This document shows positions 1 to 8,416 of a stretch of DNA of 33,794 bases, piece by piece. The notes beneath the pieces were generated by a model. The model was not told where the DNA came from. It saw only the letters and a program-made list of their open reading frames with translations, and searched no databases. This DNA comes from Candidatus Pseudolachnospira avium (lineage in GTDB: Bacteria; Bacillota; Clostridia; Lachnospirales; Lachnospiraceae): NCBI GenBank assembly GCA_904420025.1, contig CAJFTW010000111.1:1-33794 (forward strand). Reading direction: 5' to 3'. How positions within the stretch are numbered: the first letter of the stretch is position 1; each line of letters starts with the position of its first letter. Both the position numbers and the translations under genes were made by a program.

Positions 1-569
1 ACCACCGTAAAGAAGGTAGCCACCAGAATGGTCACACTGGTGCAGAGCCCGTCCAGCCCGTCGGTAAAGTTGACGCCGTTGTCCGTCCCTAGTACCGCCA
101 GAAACAGCATGGGGATATACAGCCAGCCCATATCCCAGTCCACACCCAGAAATGGAATGTGGATGACAGTCCCCAGGCCGGAATACCGGACCATATAGAC
201 ACAGAAGATGCCGGTGATCACCAGCTGCCCCAAAAGCTTCTGAACCGGGTTCAGGCCCTCTGAACGCTTCATAACAATCTTTATGTAGTCGTCCAGAAAG
301 CCCACAATGCCGAAGCCCACGGTGAGAAACAGAATGGGCACAATCCGCGGATACCTCCCCACAAAAATCAGGGAAGTCACAATGACGCTGGCAAGGAACG
401 CCAAGCCTCCCATGGTGGGGGTCCCGGCCTTTTTCAAGTGTGCCTGGGGGCCATCATCCCGCACCTGCTGCCCAAACTTCAGCTTTTTTAAAAATGGGAT
501 GAGCACCGGGCAAAGCACGGCGCTGACTCCGAAGGCAATCAAGACTGCTGCAATCACATCTCTGTTCAT
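1..569 (-). CDS. mraY: MraY, phospho-N-acetylmuramoyl-pentapeptide transferase (3' end outside window)
   Basis: This gene makes lipid I by moving phospho-MurNAc-pentapeptide from UDP onto undecaprenyl phosphate at the inner face of the membrane. About 189 residues are visible and the frame is still open at the left edge, so the C-terminal part is missing. Family landmarks are present: an N-terminal membrane segment, the TPTMGG stretch near residue 50, the aspartate pair DDYIK near 93-97, and NFTDGLDG near 167-174, which carries catalytic aspartates. The ATG at 569 has a GGAG ribosome binding site seven bases upstream. It is the last visible gene of the dcw operon, 18 bases after the preceding PBP gene. 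The identification is secure. Confidence 0.95.
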   Translation of the reverse strand, partial: MNRDVIAAVLIAFGVSAVLCPVLIPFLKKLKFGQQVRDDGPQAHLKKAGTPTMGGLAFLASVIVTSLIFVGRYPRIVPILFLTVGFGIVGFLDDYIKIVMKRSEGLNPVQKLLGQLVITGIFCVYMVRYSGLGTVIHIPFLGVDWDMGWLYIPMLFLAVLGTDNGVNFTDGLDGLCTSVTILVATFFTV

Positions 570-587
570 CTTTCCACTCCAAGTATG

Positions 588-2312
588 TTATTCGGGCTCT
601 ATCCCCAGGTACGGCAGCGCGTTGGCAAAAATCTCCGCCATCACCGGAGCTGCCACCGTCCCTCCATAGTAAACCCCCTCCGGCTCATCAATGGTAATCA
701 AACCTATGACCTGCGGGTTATCTGCCGGCGCAAATCCCAGAAAAGAAGAGATATATTTGCCGGAACGCCGGGGAAGCTTTTCCGAGGTGGCGGTTTTGCC
801 GCCGATGGCATACCCTTCCAGATAGGCCCGTTTTCCGGTCCCCTCCGCAACCACCTGCTCCAGGATATAGCGCAGGGTCTCGCTGGTCTCCTCTGAGATT
901 ATAGACGCTTCTGTCTTATATGTAAAGGTTTTGATGACTTCCCCGCCATTTCCCAGCACCTCAACCCCCAGGTGGGGCGTCACCCGGGTGCCCCCGTTGA
1001 CCAGGGAGGCGGCCGTGGTAATCAGCTGCAGGGGTGTAATCTGGAAGGACTGGCCGAAGGACACGGTGGCCAGCTCCACCTCCCCCATGTTCTCCATCTG
1101 GTGCATGATGGTGCCTGCCTCCCCCGGCAGGTCCACGCCGGTTTTTTCCAGGAGGCCGAACTGTTCAAAATAAGAGTAGTACCGCTCCACCCCCAGCCGC
1201 AGCCCTACATCTATGAACACCGGATTGCAGGAATTCATGGCTCCCTGGAGGAATGTCTCCGCCCCGTGGCCGGCCACCTTGTGGCACCGGATCCGCCGGT
1301 CCTCCACCACCCGGTAGCCGGGGCAGTAGAAGGTGTCCTCCAGACCCACCACCCCTTCCTCCAGGGCAGCACCCATGGTGATGATCTTAAAGGTGGAGCC
1401 GGGTTCATAGGTGTCGTTGATGCAGGCGTTCCGCCACATCTGGTTCAGCAGGTCCTGCTGCTCCTCCTCCGTGGGCTCCCCCTCCGGCTCATAGTTCAGG
1501 GTAAACGGATCGTTGAGGTTGAACTCCGGCACATTGACCATGGCCAGGATCTCCCCGTTCTGGGGATTCATCAAGATAACCGAGACCTGTTTGGCATTTT
1601 TCTCCTCCATCACCGCCTCAGCCGCCTGCTCCGCGTACTGCTGCAGGTTCACATCCAGGCTCAGCACCAGGCTGTTCCCAGGGATGGGTTCCACCCGCTC
1701 CTCGGCCATGCCGGACAGCTCCACGCCGGTAGCATCGGTCATGGTCAGGATCTTTCCATCCATCCCCTTCAGATACTCCTCGTAGACCACCTCCAGGCCA
1801 ATGATCCCCTGGTTGTCGCTGCCGGTGAACCCCAGCACCTTGGAGGCCAGGGTGTCATAGGGATAATACCGCTTATAGTCCTCGTCCACCTTTACCCCGT
1901 CCAGGCCGCAGGCCCGGATGGCATCCCCGATGGCTTTGTCCACATTTGTCTTGATAATCTCCCGGGAGGAAACCTTCTCCACCGCCTGCCGCACCTTGTC
2001 CTCCTCCAGGGAGAGCAGCTGGGACAGGGCTTGGATCACTTCCTCCGCATCCGTGATCTGGCTGTGTATCACCGAGACGGTACACACGGTCCGGTTGGTG
2101 GCCAGCACATTGCCGTTCCGGTCATAGATGGTCCCCCGGGCCGCCTTAATATCCCGCTCCCGCTGGTGGAGCTCCTCCGCCAGGACGCTGTAGTGGTCCG
2201 AGCGGGCAATCATCAGATACCCCAGGCGGACGATCAGGGCCAGGACGCCCAGGGCACAGACCAGGAACGCCCAGAGCATTTTCCGTTTGTGAACCACACG
2301 GTTTCGACTCAT
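588..2312 (-). CDS. Class B penicillin-binding protein, FtsI/SpoVD type, without PASTA domain
   Basis: A 574-residue membrane-anchored transpeptidase that would cross-link peptidoglycan at the septum or spore cortex. It has one N-terminal membrane segment (about 12-33), a PBP dimer domain (about 55-200) and a transpeptidase domain (about 240-565). The active-site motifs are STFK (306-309, nucleophile Ser306) and SCN (361-363). The third motif reads KTAT (506-509) rather than the usual KTGT. In the dcw cluster the second of two PBPs next to mraY is often SpoVD, but SpoVD usually ends in a PASTA domain and this protein does not. The gene follows the other PBP gene by 59 bases. Whether it serves vegetative division or sporulation cannot be decided from sequence. 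Confidence 0.9.
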   Translation of the reverse strand: MSRNRVVHKRKMLWAFLVCALGVLALIVRLGYLMIARSDHYSVLAEELHQRERDIKAARGTIYDRNGNVLATNRTVCTVSVIHSQITDAEEVIQALSQLLSLEEDKVRQAVEKVSSREIIKTNVDKAIGDAIRACGLDGVKVDEDYKRYYPYDTLASKVLGFTGSDNQGIIGLEVVYEEYLKGMDGKILTMTDATGVELSGMAEERVEPIPGNSLVLSLDVNLQQYAEQAAEAVMEEKNAKQVSVILMNPQNGEILAMVNVPEFNLNDPFTLNYEPEGEPTEEEQQDLLNQMWRNACINDTYEPGSTFKIITMGAALEEGVVGLEDTFYCPGYRVVEDRRIRCHKVAGHGAETFLQGAMNSCNPVFIDVGLRLGVERYYSYFEQFGLLEKTGVDLPGEAGTIMHQMENMGEVELATVSFGQSFQITPLQLITTAASLVNGGTRVTPHLGVEVLGNGGEVIKTFTYKTEASIISEETSETLRYILEQVVAEGTGKRAYLEGYAIGGKTATSEKLPRRSGKYISSFLGFAPADNPQVIGLITIDEPEGVYYGGTVAAPVMAEIFANALPYLGIEPE

Positions 2313-2371
2313 AGCCTCTCCTCATATTCCCCGTCTATCCAAGATATGAAGAAAAGGCGGATTTTATTCGT

Positions 2372-4588
2372 CTACTGGTTTTCCGGCGCTGTAAGATTTT
2401 CCTGGGAGGCCGATGCCTCTTCCGACGCACCTTCCTCCCCGCCGCCGGAGCCGTCCGGCGATGCGGTTTCCCCGCCCTCCGCCGGGCTCTCCCCGCTGCC
2501 GTCGCCGGTCTCCCCTTCCTGGGAGGCCGCCGCCGACTCGGTTGGATCGGCCAAAATCCCCTCGGTGGGCACCTCCTCCTCATAGCTGGCGCTGGCCGTG
2601 GCCGGCAGCGTGTTGCCCTGGGCGTCGGTCTCCGGATTGGTAGGTTCCGCCGGTTCCTGGGGTGCTGTGGTCTCCGGCACATAATCTGCGGAGGTGGGAA
2701 TATTCAGGTACGGCAGGATAGCCTCCATCACCTTTTTTTCAATGCCGATGGCCAGGGAGGAGCTGACATTGGTGGTCTCTCCCTCCGCCAGGTTCTTCTT
2801 TTCCGGATTATCCACCACCACATAGACCACCACCTCCGGCTTCTCCACCGGGGCAAACCCCATAAAGGAGACCAGATACTTGTGCTCGGAACGGGGATGT
2901 TTCTGAGCGGTGCCGGTCTTGCCTCCCACATCGTAGCCTTCAATCTGTGCCTCCGATCCTGTGCCGGACTCCACCGTCTGCCACAGGGCATTGCGGATAA
3001 AATCCGAGGTGGATTCGCTGACTGTCTCCCGCAGGAGCGTCGGCTGCACATCCTCCACCACATCCCCCTCCGGGCTCAGGATCTGCTGGACCACATGGGG
3101 GGTATAGTAGGAGCCGCCGTTGATCAGAGAGCAGAAGGCCGCTGCCATCTGAACCATAGTGGCATTGTAGTTCTGGCCAAAGGAGTTGGTGGCCAGATCC
3201 ACCACCCCCATGTCCTCCGCCTGGTACACCAGGCCCGGGGATTCCCCCGGCAGATCCACGCCGGTCTGCCGGCCAAAGCCAAACTGGCTCAGATACTTGG
3301 TGAAGGTATCCGCGCCCAGGATCTGCCCAATGGCCATCATAGCGTCGTTGCAGGAGTACATCAGGGACTCGGTCAGATTAATGCGGCCGTGGCCGCTGGT
3401 GTTGTTGCAGTTAACCCGAACCTGGCTGCTGCCGCTGCCGAAGTCCTCCCCTCCGTCGCAGATATACTCGTCATCCTGCTGAATCAAAGCTTCCTCCAGC
3501 CCTGCCGCCACGGTGAAGGGCTTGGCGGTGGAGCCGGGTTCATAGGCTGCCTGCACCGCAAAGTTGCTCCATATAGCGGCCTGGGCCTCGCTTAGCTCCT
3601 CATCGCTCATAGAGGCCAGTTCCGCCTCACTGTAATAGGCGGAAAGGTCGCTGGGGTTGTTCAGGTCATAGGGCGTACTGGTAGCCATGGCAAGGATCTC
3701 CCCATTGTTGGGGTCCATGACCAGGACCCCCACATTGTCCGCCGTATACTCGGTGAGGAACTCGGCAATATACTGCTCCGCCGCCGACTGGATGGTGTAA
3801 TCAATGGTGGACACAATGGTGTTGCCGCCGATGGCCTCCCGGGTCACCCGCTCCAGATCCCCGTCCGTATTAATGTAACCGTAGCTCCGGCCGTCGGTTC
3901 CCACCAGCTGGTCATTATAGTACTGCTCAATGCCCCAGTTTCCCCGGCTGCTGTCGCTGCCGGAAAAACCCAGCACGGCTGAGGCCAGGCTGTTGTACGG
4001 ATAAACCCGCTTGTACTCCGTCTCAAACCACACGCCGGCCACCTGGGGCGTATCGTTTTTCTGTGCGGCTGTATTGAATTCCTCCACATAACTTTCAAAG
4101 CTGTCCCGCTCCTCGGCGCTGAGCTGCCGGGCATAACGGATGTAGGCGCTGTCCGGGCGCTCCGCCACCAGGGCCGCCAGCTCTTCCCGGTTGTAGCCAA
4201 AGCACTGGACCAGGGCGTCCAGGGTCACATCCAGATTCACCCCGTCATTGGCCAGCATAACGCTGGGATCCAAGATCAGGTTGTATACCTGCTCGCTGGT
4301 GGCAAGCACCGTCTGATTCCGGTCAGTGATGGTCCCCCGCTGGAAAGGAATCATAGTGCTGCTGTAGTTCTGCTGGGACAGCACCACACGGCTGTAGTCC
4401 TCCCCGGAGTTTCCGGAGATGGACAGCAGCACAAGGCTAAGAGCAAGCAAAGCCGCCGCTACCACAACAAAGGTAAACAGCAGCTTTGCCTGCATATATT
4501 TCCGAAAAGTTTTCCAGCGGTTTTTCCGGCTGCGTTTCTTTCTCTCTTCAATCGGTCGGGATGTCTTCATATTGACGCACGTACTCAC
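2372..4588 (-). CDS. Class B penicillin-binding protein (PBP2/FtsI-like) with acidic C-terminal tail
   Basis: A 738-residue septal-type transpeptidase. A basic N-terminus is followed by a membrane segment (about 35-58), a dimerisation domain (about 80-250) and a penicillin-binding domain (about 285-625). The motifs are complete: STAK (353-356), SCN (412-414) and KTGT (557-560). Residues from about 635 to the end form a Ser/Pro/Gly/Glu-rich, low-complexity tail, probably disordered and outside the membrane. The frame opens at a GTG (4588), but an ATG at 4570 gives the product starting MKTSRPIEE and is an equal candidate; neither has a strong ribosome binding site. Both starts lie inside the end of ftsL, so translation is probably coupled. 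It is likely the main division PBP of the cluster. Confidence 0.9.
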   Translation of the reverse strand: MSTCVNMKTSRPIEERKKRSRKNRWKTFRKYMQAKLLFTFVVVAAALLALSLVLLSISGNSGEDYSRVVLSQQNYSSTMIPFQRGTITDRNQTVLATSEQVYNLILDPSVMLANDGVNLDVTLDALVQCFGYNREELAALVAERPDSAYIRYARQLSAEERDSFESYVEEFNTAAQKNDTPQVAGVWFETEYKRVYPYNSLASAVLGFSGSDSSRGNWGIEQYYNDQLVGTDGRSYGYINTDGDLERVTREAIGGNTIVSTIDYTIQSAAEQYIAEFLTEYTADNVGVLVMDPNNGEILAMATSTPYDLNNPSDLSAYYSEAELASMSDEELSEAQAAIWSNFAVQAAYEPGSTAKPFTVAAGLEEALIQQDDEYICDGGEDFGSGSSQVRVNCNNTSGHGRINLTESLMYSCNDAMMAIGQILGADTFTKYLSQFGFGRQTGVDLPGESPGLVYQAEDMGVVDLATNSFGQNYNATMVQMAAAFCSLINGGSYYTPHVVQQILSPEGDVVEDVQPTLLRETVSESTSDFIRNALWQTVESGTGSEAQIEGYDVGGKTGTAQKHPRSEHKYLVSFMGFAPVEKPEVVVYVVVDNPEKKNLAEGETTNVSSSLAIGIEKKVMEAILPYLNIPTSADYVPETTAPQEPAEPTNPETDAQGNTLPATASASYEEEVPTEGILADPTESAAASQEGETGDGSGESPAEGGETASPDGSGGGEEGASEEASASQENLTAPENQ

Positions 4589-5033
4589 TTTCTGATTTGT
4601 CGTAATAGATCACCTGGTCGTCGGAGGCGTAGGTCATGCCCAGCTCCTCCGTCGCCACCTGGTAAATATAATCCAAATCCACCAGGGTGCTGATCCGGTT
4701 TTCCAGTGCGCTGTTGTCCGTCCGGAGAGACTGCAGCTGGCTCTCCAGCTGGCTGATACTTTTCTGGCTGGAGGTGATACCGGATTGGATCTGCAGATAG
4801 TTGGCACAGAGTAGCACCACCGCCACCGCGGCTGCCCCCATTGCCACCAAGCTGGGCACATTCAGCTTCTGGGCCCGCTCCCGGTTCTGCCGCAGCCTGG
4901 CCCGGCCCAGGGTTTTCTTTTCTTCCTGTCTCCTTCTCTGCCCGCTCCGCTCTTCCCGGCGGACGGTATTTCCCTCCACCACCATCCGCGGACGGGGTGT
5001 CTGTGATACCAGTCTCTTCCCGTTTCCTGCCAT
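4548..5033 (-). CDS. ftsL: FtsL-like cell division protein
   Basis: A 161-residue bitopic protein with the position and build of FtsL, the divisome scaffold that pairs with DivIC/FtsB and helps activate septal PBPs. The first 58 residues are strongly basic and cytoplasmic, residues 60-80 form one membrane segment, and residues 84-116 look like a coiled coil rich in Q, S, L and E. FtsL proteins diverge quickly, so the call rests on topology and on the location between rsmH and the PBP genes. The ATG at 5033 has AGGAGG five bases upstream. The end overlaps the next PBP gene. Confidence 0.8.
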   Translation of the reverse strand: MAGNGKRLVSQTPRPRMVVEGNTVRREERSGQRRRQEEKKTLGRARLRQNRERAQKLNVPSLVAMGAAAVAVVLLCANYLQIQSGITSSQKSISQLESQLQSLRTDNSALENRISTLVDLDYIYQVATEELGMTYASDDQVIYYDKSESEYVRQYEDIPTD

Positions 5034-5163
5034 ACAAACCTCCTGGCCTGCCCTTCATCCGGGGCAGGGCTTGTCCCCCTTTTGGGGGTTCCGACTTTTC
5101 TTTTCTCTTCTCAGGCAGCCTTATCTGCCTGCGTTCTGGGCCTCCTGTTTCTCGGTGGTCTTT
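5034..5163 (-). other. rsmH-ftsL spacer with three short hairpins
   Basis: This 130-base gap in an otherwise tight operon holds three consecutive inverted repeats: CAGGCAG/CTGCCTG (5112-5131), five C and five G around AAAA (5075-5088), and CTGCCC/GGGCAG (5048-5067). The last lies just before the ftsL ribosome binding site. None is followed by a T-run, so they look like RNA-processing or stability elements rather than terminators. I see no gene here. Confidence 0.5.
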
Positions 5164-6102
5164 TCAAATGGCCTTTTCAAACACCCGCAGCTTGGCGCTT
5201 TTCGCCCGCGGGTTTTCCTCCCTTTCCTGCTCCGAAGGCAGGATGGGCTTGCGGGTGACAACCCGGCCCTTGCTTTTCCGCCCGCACACGCAGACGGGGA
5301 AATCCTTGGGACAGATACAGGGATCTTCCGCCGTGCGGAACCGGCTCTTGACAATCCGGTCCTCCAGCGAGTGGAAGGTGATGACGCACAGCCGGCCTCC
5401 CGGCCGCAGGCAGTCGATCAGGGTGTCCAGCGTCTCATCCAGCACCGTCAGCTCCCGGTTCAGCTCAATCCGGATGGCCTGGAAGGTACGCTTGGCCGGA
5501 TGGCCTCCGGTACGCTTCATTTTCTGGGGGATGGCCCGCTCAATGGCCTCCACCAGCTGCCCGGTGGTCTCCAGCGGCGCCTGCTGCCGGGCCCGCACAA
5601 TCTCCTGGGCGATCCGGCGGGCAAACCGGTCCTCCCCGTAATCCCGGATGATCCGGTACAGCTCCTCCTCACTGGAGTCGTTGACCAGATCCTGGGCGGT
5701 CCGGGTCTCCTCCCGATCCATCCGCATGTCCAGCGGGGCATCCGTCTTATAGGAGAATCCTCTCTCCGGCGTATCCAGCTGGTAGGAGGACACCCCCAGA
5801 TCCAGAAGGATTCCGTCTACCTGCCGGATCCCCAGGCCACCCAGCACCTGCCGTATATTTCCGTAGTTGTCTTTTACCAGGGTGACGCGGCTCTGAAACG
5901 GCTGCAGCCGCTCTGCTGCTGCTTTCAAGGCATCCCCATCCCGGTCGATGCCAATGAGACGGCCTCCCGCAGTCAGCCGTTCCGCAATATGGAAGGAATG
6001 GCCGCCTCCCCCCAATGTCCCGTCCACATAGGTTCCATCCGGACGGATGGCCAAGCTCTCCAAGGACGGTTCCAGAAGGACGGATGTGTGACGAAACTCC
6101 AT
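5164..6102 (-). CDS. rsmH: RsmH (MraW), 16S rRNA m4C1402 methyltransferase
   Basis: A 312-residue S-adenosylmethionine-dependent enzyme that N4-methylates cytidine 1402 in the decoding centre of 16S rRNA. The N-terminus matches the family ([10 protein letters not shown]), followed by the SAM-binding loop [10 protein letters not shown] (about 27-36) and LLDLGVSS. The C-terminus ends in the usual AKLRVFEKA pattern, so length and ends are complete. The frame is open further upstream, but the ATG at 6102 fits the conserved N-terminus and lies one base after the mraZ stop codon, which suggests translational coupling. Confidence 0.95.
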   Translation of the reverse strand: MEFRHTSVLLEPSLESLAIRPDGTYVDGTLGGGGHSFHIAERLTAGGRLIGIDRDGDALKAAAERLQPFQSRVTLVKDNYGNIRQVLGGLGIRQVDGILLDLGVSSYQLDTPERGFSYKTDAPLDMRMDREETRTAQDLVNDSSEEELYRIIRDYGEDRFARRIAQEIVRARQQAPLETTGQLVEAIERAIPQKMKRTGGHPAKRTFQAIRIELNRELTVLDETLDTLIDCLRPGGRLCVITFHSLEDRIVKSRFRTAEDPCICPKDFPVCVCGRKSKGRVVTRKPILPSEQEREENPRAKSAKLRVFEKAI

Positions 6103-6103
6103 A

Positions 6104-6529
6104 TCAGATTCCCAACCCTTCCATGTTTTCTGCAATTTCATCCATATCGTCATAGGTGTTGGCTTCCGCCCAGCGGTTCTTGTCCCAGATTTCCACCCGG
6201 TCCCCCACACCGGCCAAAACCACATCCTTTTCCAGCCCGGCAGCTGCCCGCAGATTGGCGGGGATCAGAATCCGCCCCTGCTTATCCACCTCACAGAGGG
6301 TAGCTCCGGCCAGGAAATACCGTGAAAAGCGGCGCCCCTTTGGGTTGCTCACGGGGATTGCCTGAAGTTTTTCCTCGAAGTGCTTCCATGCTTCATTGGT
6401 GTAGGCGAACAAACAGCCGTCCAGCCCTTTGGTCACGACAAAATTATCCCCCATCTCTTCCCGGAACCGGGAGGGGATAATCAGCCGCCCCTTGGCGTCT
6501 ATGGTATGGCTGTACTCGCCCATGAACAT
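6104..6529 (-). CDS. mraZ: MraZ, transcriptional regulator of the dcw cluster
   Basis: A 141-residue DNA-binding protein with two AbrB/SpoVT-like MraZ domains: the first carries [14 protein letters not shown] near residues 11-24, the second [13 protein letters not shown] in the middle. MraZ forms rings that bind short direct repeats upstream of its own gene and usually represses the cell wall and division cluster. The ATG at 6529 has an excellent AGGAGGTG site seven bases upstream. It is the first gene of the operon and sits right behind a promoter and four 10-base repeats that match the expected operator layout. Confidence 0.97.
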   Translation of the reverse strand: MFMGEYSHTIDAKGRLIIPSRFREEMGDNFVVTKGLDGCLFAYTNEAWKHFEEKLQAIPVSNPKGRRFSRYFLAGATLCEVDKQGRILIPANLRAAAGLEKDVVLAGVGDRVEIWDKNRWAEANTYDDMDEIAENMEGLGI

Positions 6530-6544
6530 GGGATTTCACCTCCT

Positions 6545-6584
6545 TTTCCACCACTTCACACTACTTTCACCCACTTTTCACCAC
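6545..6584 (-). promoter_or_regulatory. MraZ operator: four 10-bp direct repeats
   Basis: Read on the minus strand, four decamers follow without gaps: GTGGTGAAAA (6584-6575), GTGGGTGAAA (6574-6565), GTAGTGTGAA (6564-6555) and GTGGTGGAAA (6554-6545). MraZ is known to bind G-rich repeats (TGGG/GTGG type) spaced one helical turn apart. They lie between the probable transcription start and the mraZ ribosome binding site, where bound MraZ would block the operon. Confidence 0.85.
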
Positions 6585-6593
6585 CTGGTTACT

Positions 6594-6622
6594 ATTCTAA
6601 CCAACTTTTTTTGAAATAGCAA
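6594..6622 (-). promoter_or_regulatory. mraZ operon promoter
   Basis: A sigma-A type promoter reads TTGCTA (6622-6617), a 17-base spacer, then TAGAAT (6599-6594). Transcription would start near 6587, directly before the MraZ repeats. It is the only good promoter found upstream of the dcw cluster in this window. Confidence 0.75.
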
Positions 6623-6702
6623 CCCCTTTTTTGCTTTCCAGGGTGCTTTTTATTTTTGGAAATTTTTGGTTTTCCTCTATTTTATTAAATTTTCTTGTGT
6701 AC

Positions 6703-6735
6703 AAAAAAAGGCCTTGTTGCTTTCACAACAAGGTC
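6703..6735 (-). terminator. Rho-independent terminator of the spo0E-like gene
   Basis: A 10-bp hairpin (6735-6726 pairing with 6719-6710, six-base loop, one G-U pair) is followed on the minus strand by seven T (6709-6703). It lies 17 bases after the spo0E-like stop codon and separates that gene from the mraZ promoter. Confidence 0.85.
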
Positions 6736-6751
6736 TGGGGGGTCTGTACTG

Positions 6752-6898
6752 TCAATGCCCCATATATTGCGCGATCAACTGATCCAGCTCCACACTCAGC
6801 CGGTAAAGTACCTGCGCCTCCGCTTGACGGTCAATCATTTCACTGAGTTCTTTCCTTTTCTTTTCAATTTCCTGCTTCAGTTCTTCTCTATGATGCAT
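6752..6898 (-). CDS. Spo0E-like aspartyl-phosphate phosphatase
   Basis: A 48-residue protein of the Spo0E family, small helical-hairpin phosphatases that remove the phosphate from Spo0A~P and so delay sporulation. The first helix is charged (EELKQEIEKKRKELSE) and the second carries the family signature SxxLD as SVELDQL (35-41), the region that enters the response regulator active site. The frame is open further upstream, but the ATG at 6898 has GGGGAG six bases upstream and gives the normal family length. It has its own promoter (6944-6972) and terminator. The target response regulator is inferred; some family members act on other regulators. Confidence 0.85.
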   Translation of the reverse strand: MHHREELKQEIEKKRKELSEMIDRQAEAQVLYRLSVELDQLIAQYMGH

Positions 6899-6943
6899 GG
6901 TCTTCTCCCCGCTGTATTCCATCGTTTCGTTTTGCCTGCCTTT

Positions 6944-6972
6944 ATTGTAACCAAGTTCCCCCAAAATTGCAA
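6944..6972 (-). promoter_or_regulatory. Promoter of the spo0E-like gene
   Basis: TTGCAA (6972-6967), a 17-base spacer and TACAAT (6949-6944) on the minus strand. The start point near 6937 gives a leader of about 39 bases ending in a GGGGAG ribosome binding site. Its -35 box abuts the VapC remnant on the other strand. Confidence 0.7.
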
Positions 6973-6974
6973 AC

Positions 6975-7194
6975 AGAAGCGTCAGGAAAGCATCGGGTGC
7001 TTTCGACAAAATTCGCCCAAGCCCCAGTATAAGCCGGTCCTGTTCCTTTCTCCATTCACCATCCTCCCCTTTACATGCGAGGACGCCGTTACTGCCGGAA
7101 AACTCCGCAGCCACCTGGAAAAGCAAGGCACCCCCATTGGTCCCTACGATATTCAGATCGCGGCCCAGGCCTCAAGCTGGAGGACTGGATCACC
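6975..7194 (+). pseudogene. VapC-type PIN-domain toxin remnant
   Basis: The plus-strand frame through 7040-7167 encodes LFLSPFTILPF, then a helix, then GTPIGPYDIQIAAQA. This is the typical third quarter of type II VapC toxins, including the conserved acidic residue of the PIN active site (IGPxD). Just upstream, NSPKPQY resembles the usual S-x-x-P-x-x-N region in degraded form. After IAAQA the frame shifts: in the next frame GLKLEDWI (7168-7191) matches the usual VapC C-terminus (PGLxLExW). The segment between, normally LVTxNxxEF with another catalytic aspartate, is missing. The N-terminal half and a VapB antitoxin are not visible. It is therefore a decayed toxin, recognised by motif only. Confidence 0.7.
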
Positions 7195-7223
7195 GGTTCT
7201 TGCGCCAACAGCGGCGAAATATA

Positions 7224-7252
7224 TTGAAAAAAGGGCGATTTTATGTTAGAGT
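7224..7252 (+). promoter_or_regulatory. Probable ychF promoter
   Basis: TTGAAA (7224-7229), a 17-base spacer and TAGAGT (7247-7252). Transcription would start near 7259 and give a leader of about 35 bases before the ychF start. The -10 box is only a 4/6 match, so this is a moderate call. Confidence 0.5.
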
Positions 7253-7293
7253 AAAGTTTTGCAAGACCATTGAAAACAAAGGAGTTATGAGAT

Positions 7294-8391
7294 ATGAAAT
7301 TAGGAATCGTGGGGCTCCCCAACGTGGGCAAGAGCACCCTTTTCAATTCCCTGACCAAGGCCGGCGCGGAATCCGCCAACTACCCCTTCTGCACCATTGA
7401 CCCCAACGTGGGGATTGTGCCGGTGCCGGATCCCAGGCTCCAGCTGCTGGGGGATTTCTACCACTCCAAAAAGGTAACCCCGGCTGTGGTGGAATTTGTG
7501 GATATTGCGGGACTGGTAAAGGGCGCTTCCAAGGGGGAGGGGCTGGGGAACCAGTTCCTGGCCAATATCCGCGAGGTGGATGCCATTGTACACGTGGTGC
7601 GCTGCTTTGAGGACGCCAACGTCGTGCATGTGGACGGCAGCATTGACCCGCTGCGGGATATTGAAACCATTGATCTGGAACTGATCTTTGCCGACTTGGA
7701 GGTGCTGGAACGGCGGATGTCCAAAACCGGCAAAAGCGCCCGGATGGACAAGACGGCCGCCAAGGAATTTGCCATGCAGGAACGGCTGAAAAAGCACCTG
7801 GAGGACGGAAAGGACGCTATTCTCTTTGTGCGGGAGAATGAAGATGAGGATGCCTGGTTTGCCGAGTACAACCTGCTGACCGCCAAACCCGTGATCTACG
7901 CGGCCAACGTCAGCGAGAGCGACCTGGCCGACGAAGGGGCTTCCAACCCCCACGTACAGGCTGTGCGGGCGTATGCGGCTGGCCACGGCAGCGAAGTGTT
8001 TGTAATCTGTGCGGAAATTGAAGCGGAGATCTCCGAGCTGGAGGACGATGAGCGGCAGGAATTCCTGGAGGACCTGGGACTGAAGGAATCCGGCCTGGAC
8101 AAGCTGATTGAGGCCAGCTACCGGACGCTGGGTCTCATGAGCTTCCTGACCAGCGGCGAAGATGAAACCCGTGCCTGGACCATCAAGGTGGGGACAAAGG
8201 CCCCCCAGGCAGCCGGAAAAATCCATACCGATTTTGAGCGGGGTTTTATCAAGGCGGAGGTAGTGAACTACCAGGATCTCCTGGACAGCGGCTCCTATGC
8301 CGGCGCCAGGGAAAAAGGCCTGGTCCGCATGGAAGGCAAGGACTACGTGGTGCAGGACGGAGACGTGATCCTGTTCCGCTTCAACGTGTAA
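7294..8391 (+). CDS. ychF: YchF/OLA1 family ATPase
   Basis: A 365-residue, full-length Obg-related P-loop protein. YchF hydrolyses ATP rather than GTP and associates with ribosomes; it has been linked to stress and translation-start control. The P-loop is GLPNVGKST (7-15), switch II has DIAGLV, and the G4 position reads NVSE in place of the GTP-specific NKxD, which is the known reason for its ATP preference. A coiled-coil insert follows, and the C-terminal TGS domain ends in GDVILFRFNV. The ATG at 7294 has AAAGGAG nine bases upstream. It is followed by a DUF1292 gene in the same orientation. Confidence 0.96.
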   Translation: MKLGIVGLPNVGKSTLFNSLTKAGAESANYPFCTIDPNVGIVPVPDPRLQLLGDFYHSKKVTPAVVEFVDIAGLVKGASKGEGLGNQFLANIREVDAIVHVVRCFEDANVVHVDGSIDPLRDIETIDLELIFADLEVLERRMSKTGKSARMDKTAAKEFAMQERLKKHLEDGKDAILFVRENEDEDAWFAEYNLLTAKPVIYAANVSESDLADEGASNPHVQAVRAYAAGHGSEVFVICAEIEAEISELEDDERQEFLEDLGLKESGLDKLIEASYRTLGLMSFLTSGEDETRAWTIKVGTKAPQAAGKIHTDFERGFIKAEVVNYQDLLDSGSYAGAREKGLVRMEGKDYVVQDGDVILFRFNV

Positions 8392-8416
8392 GGCCCGCCC
8401 TGGGCGCACCGCCGGA

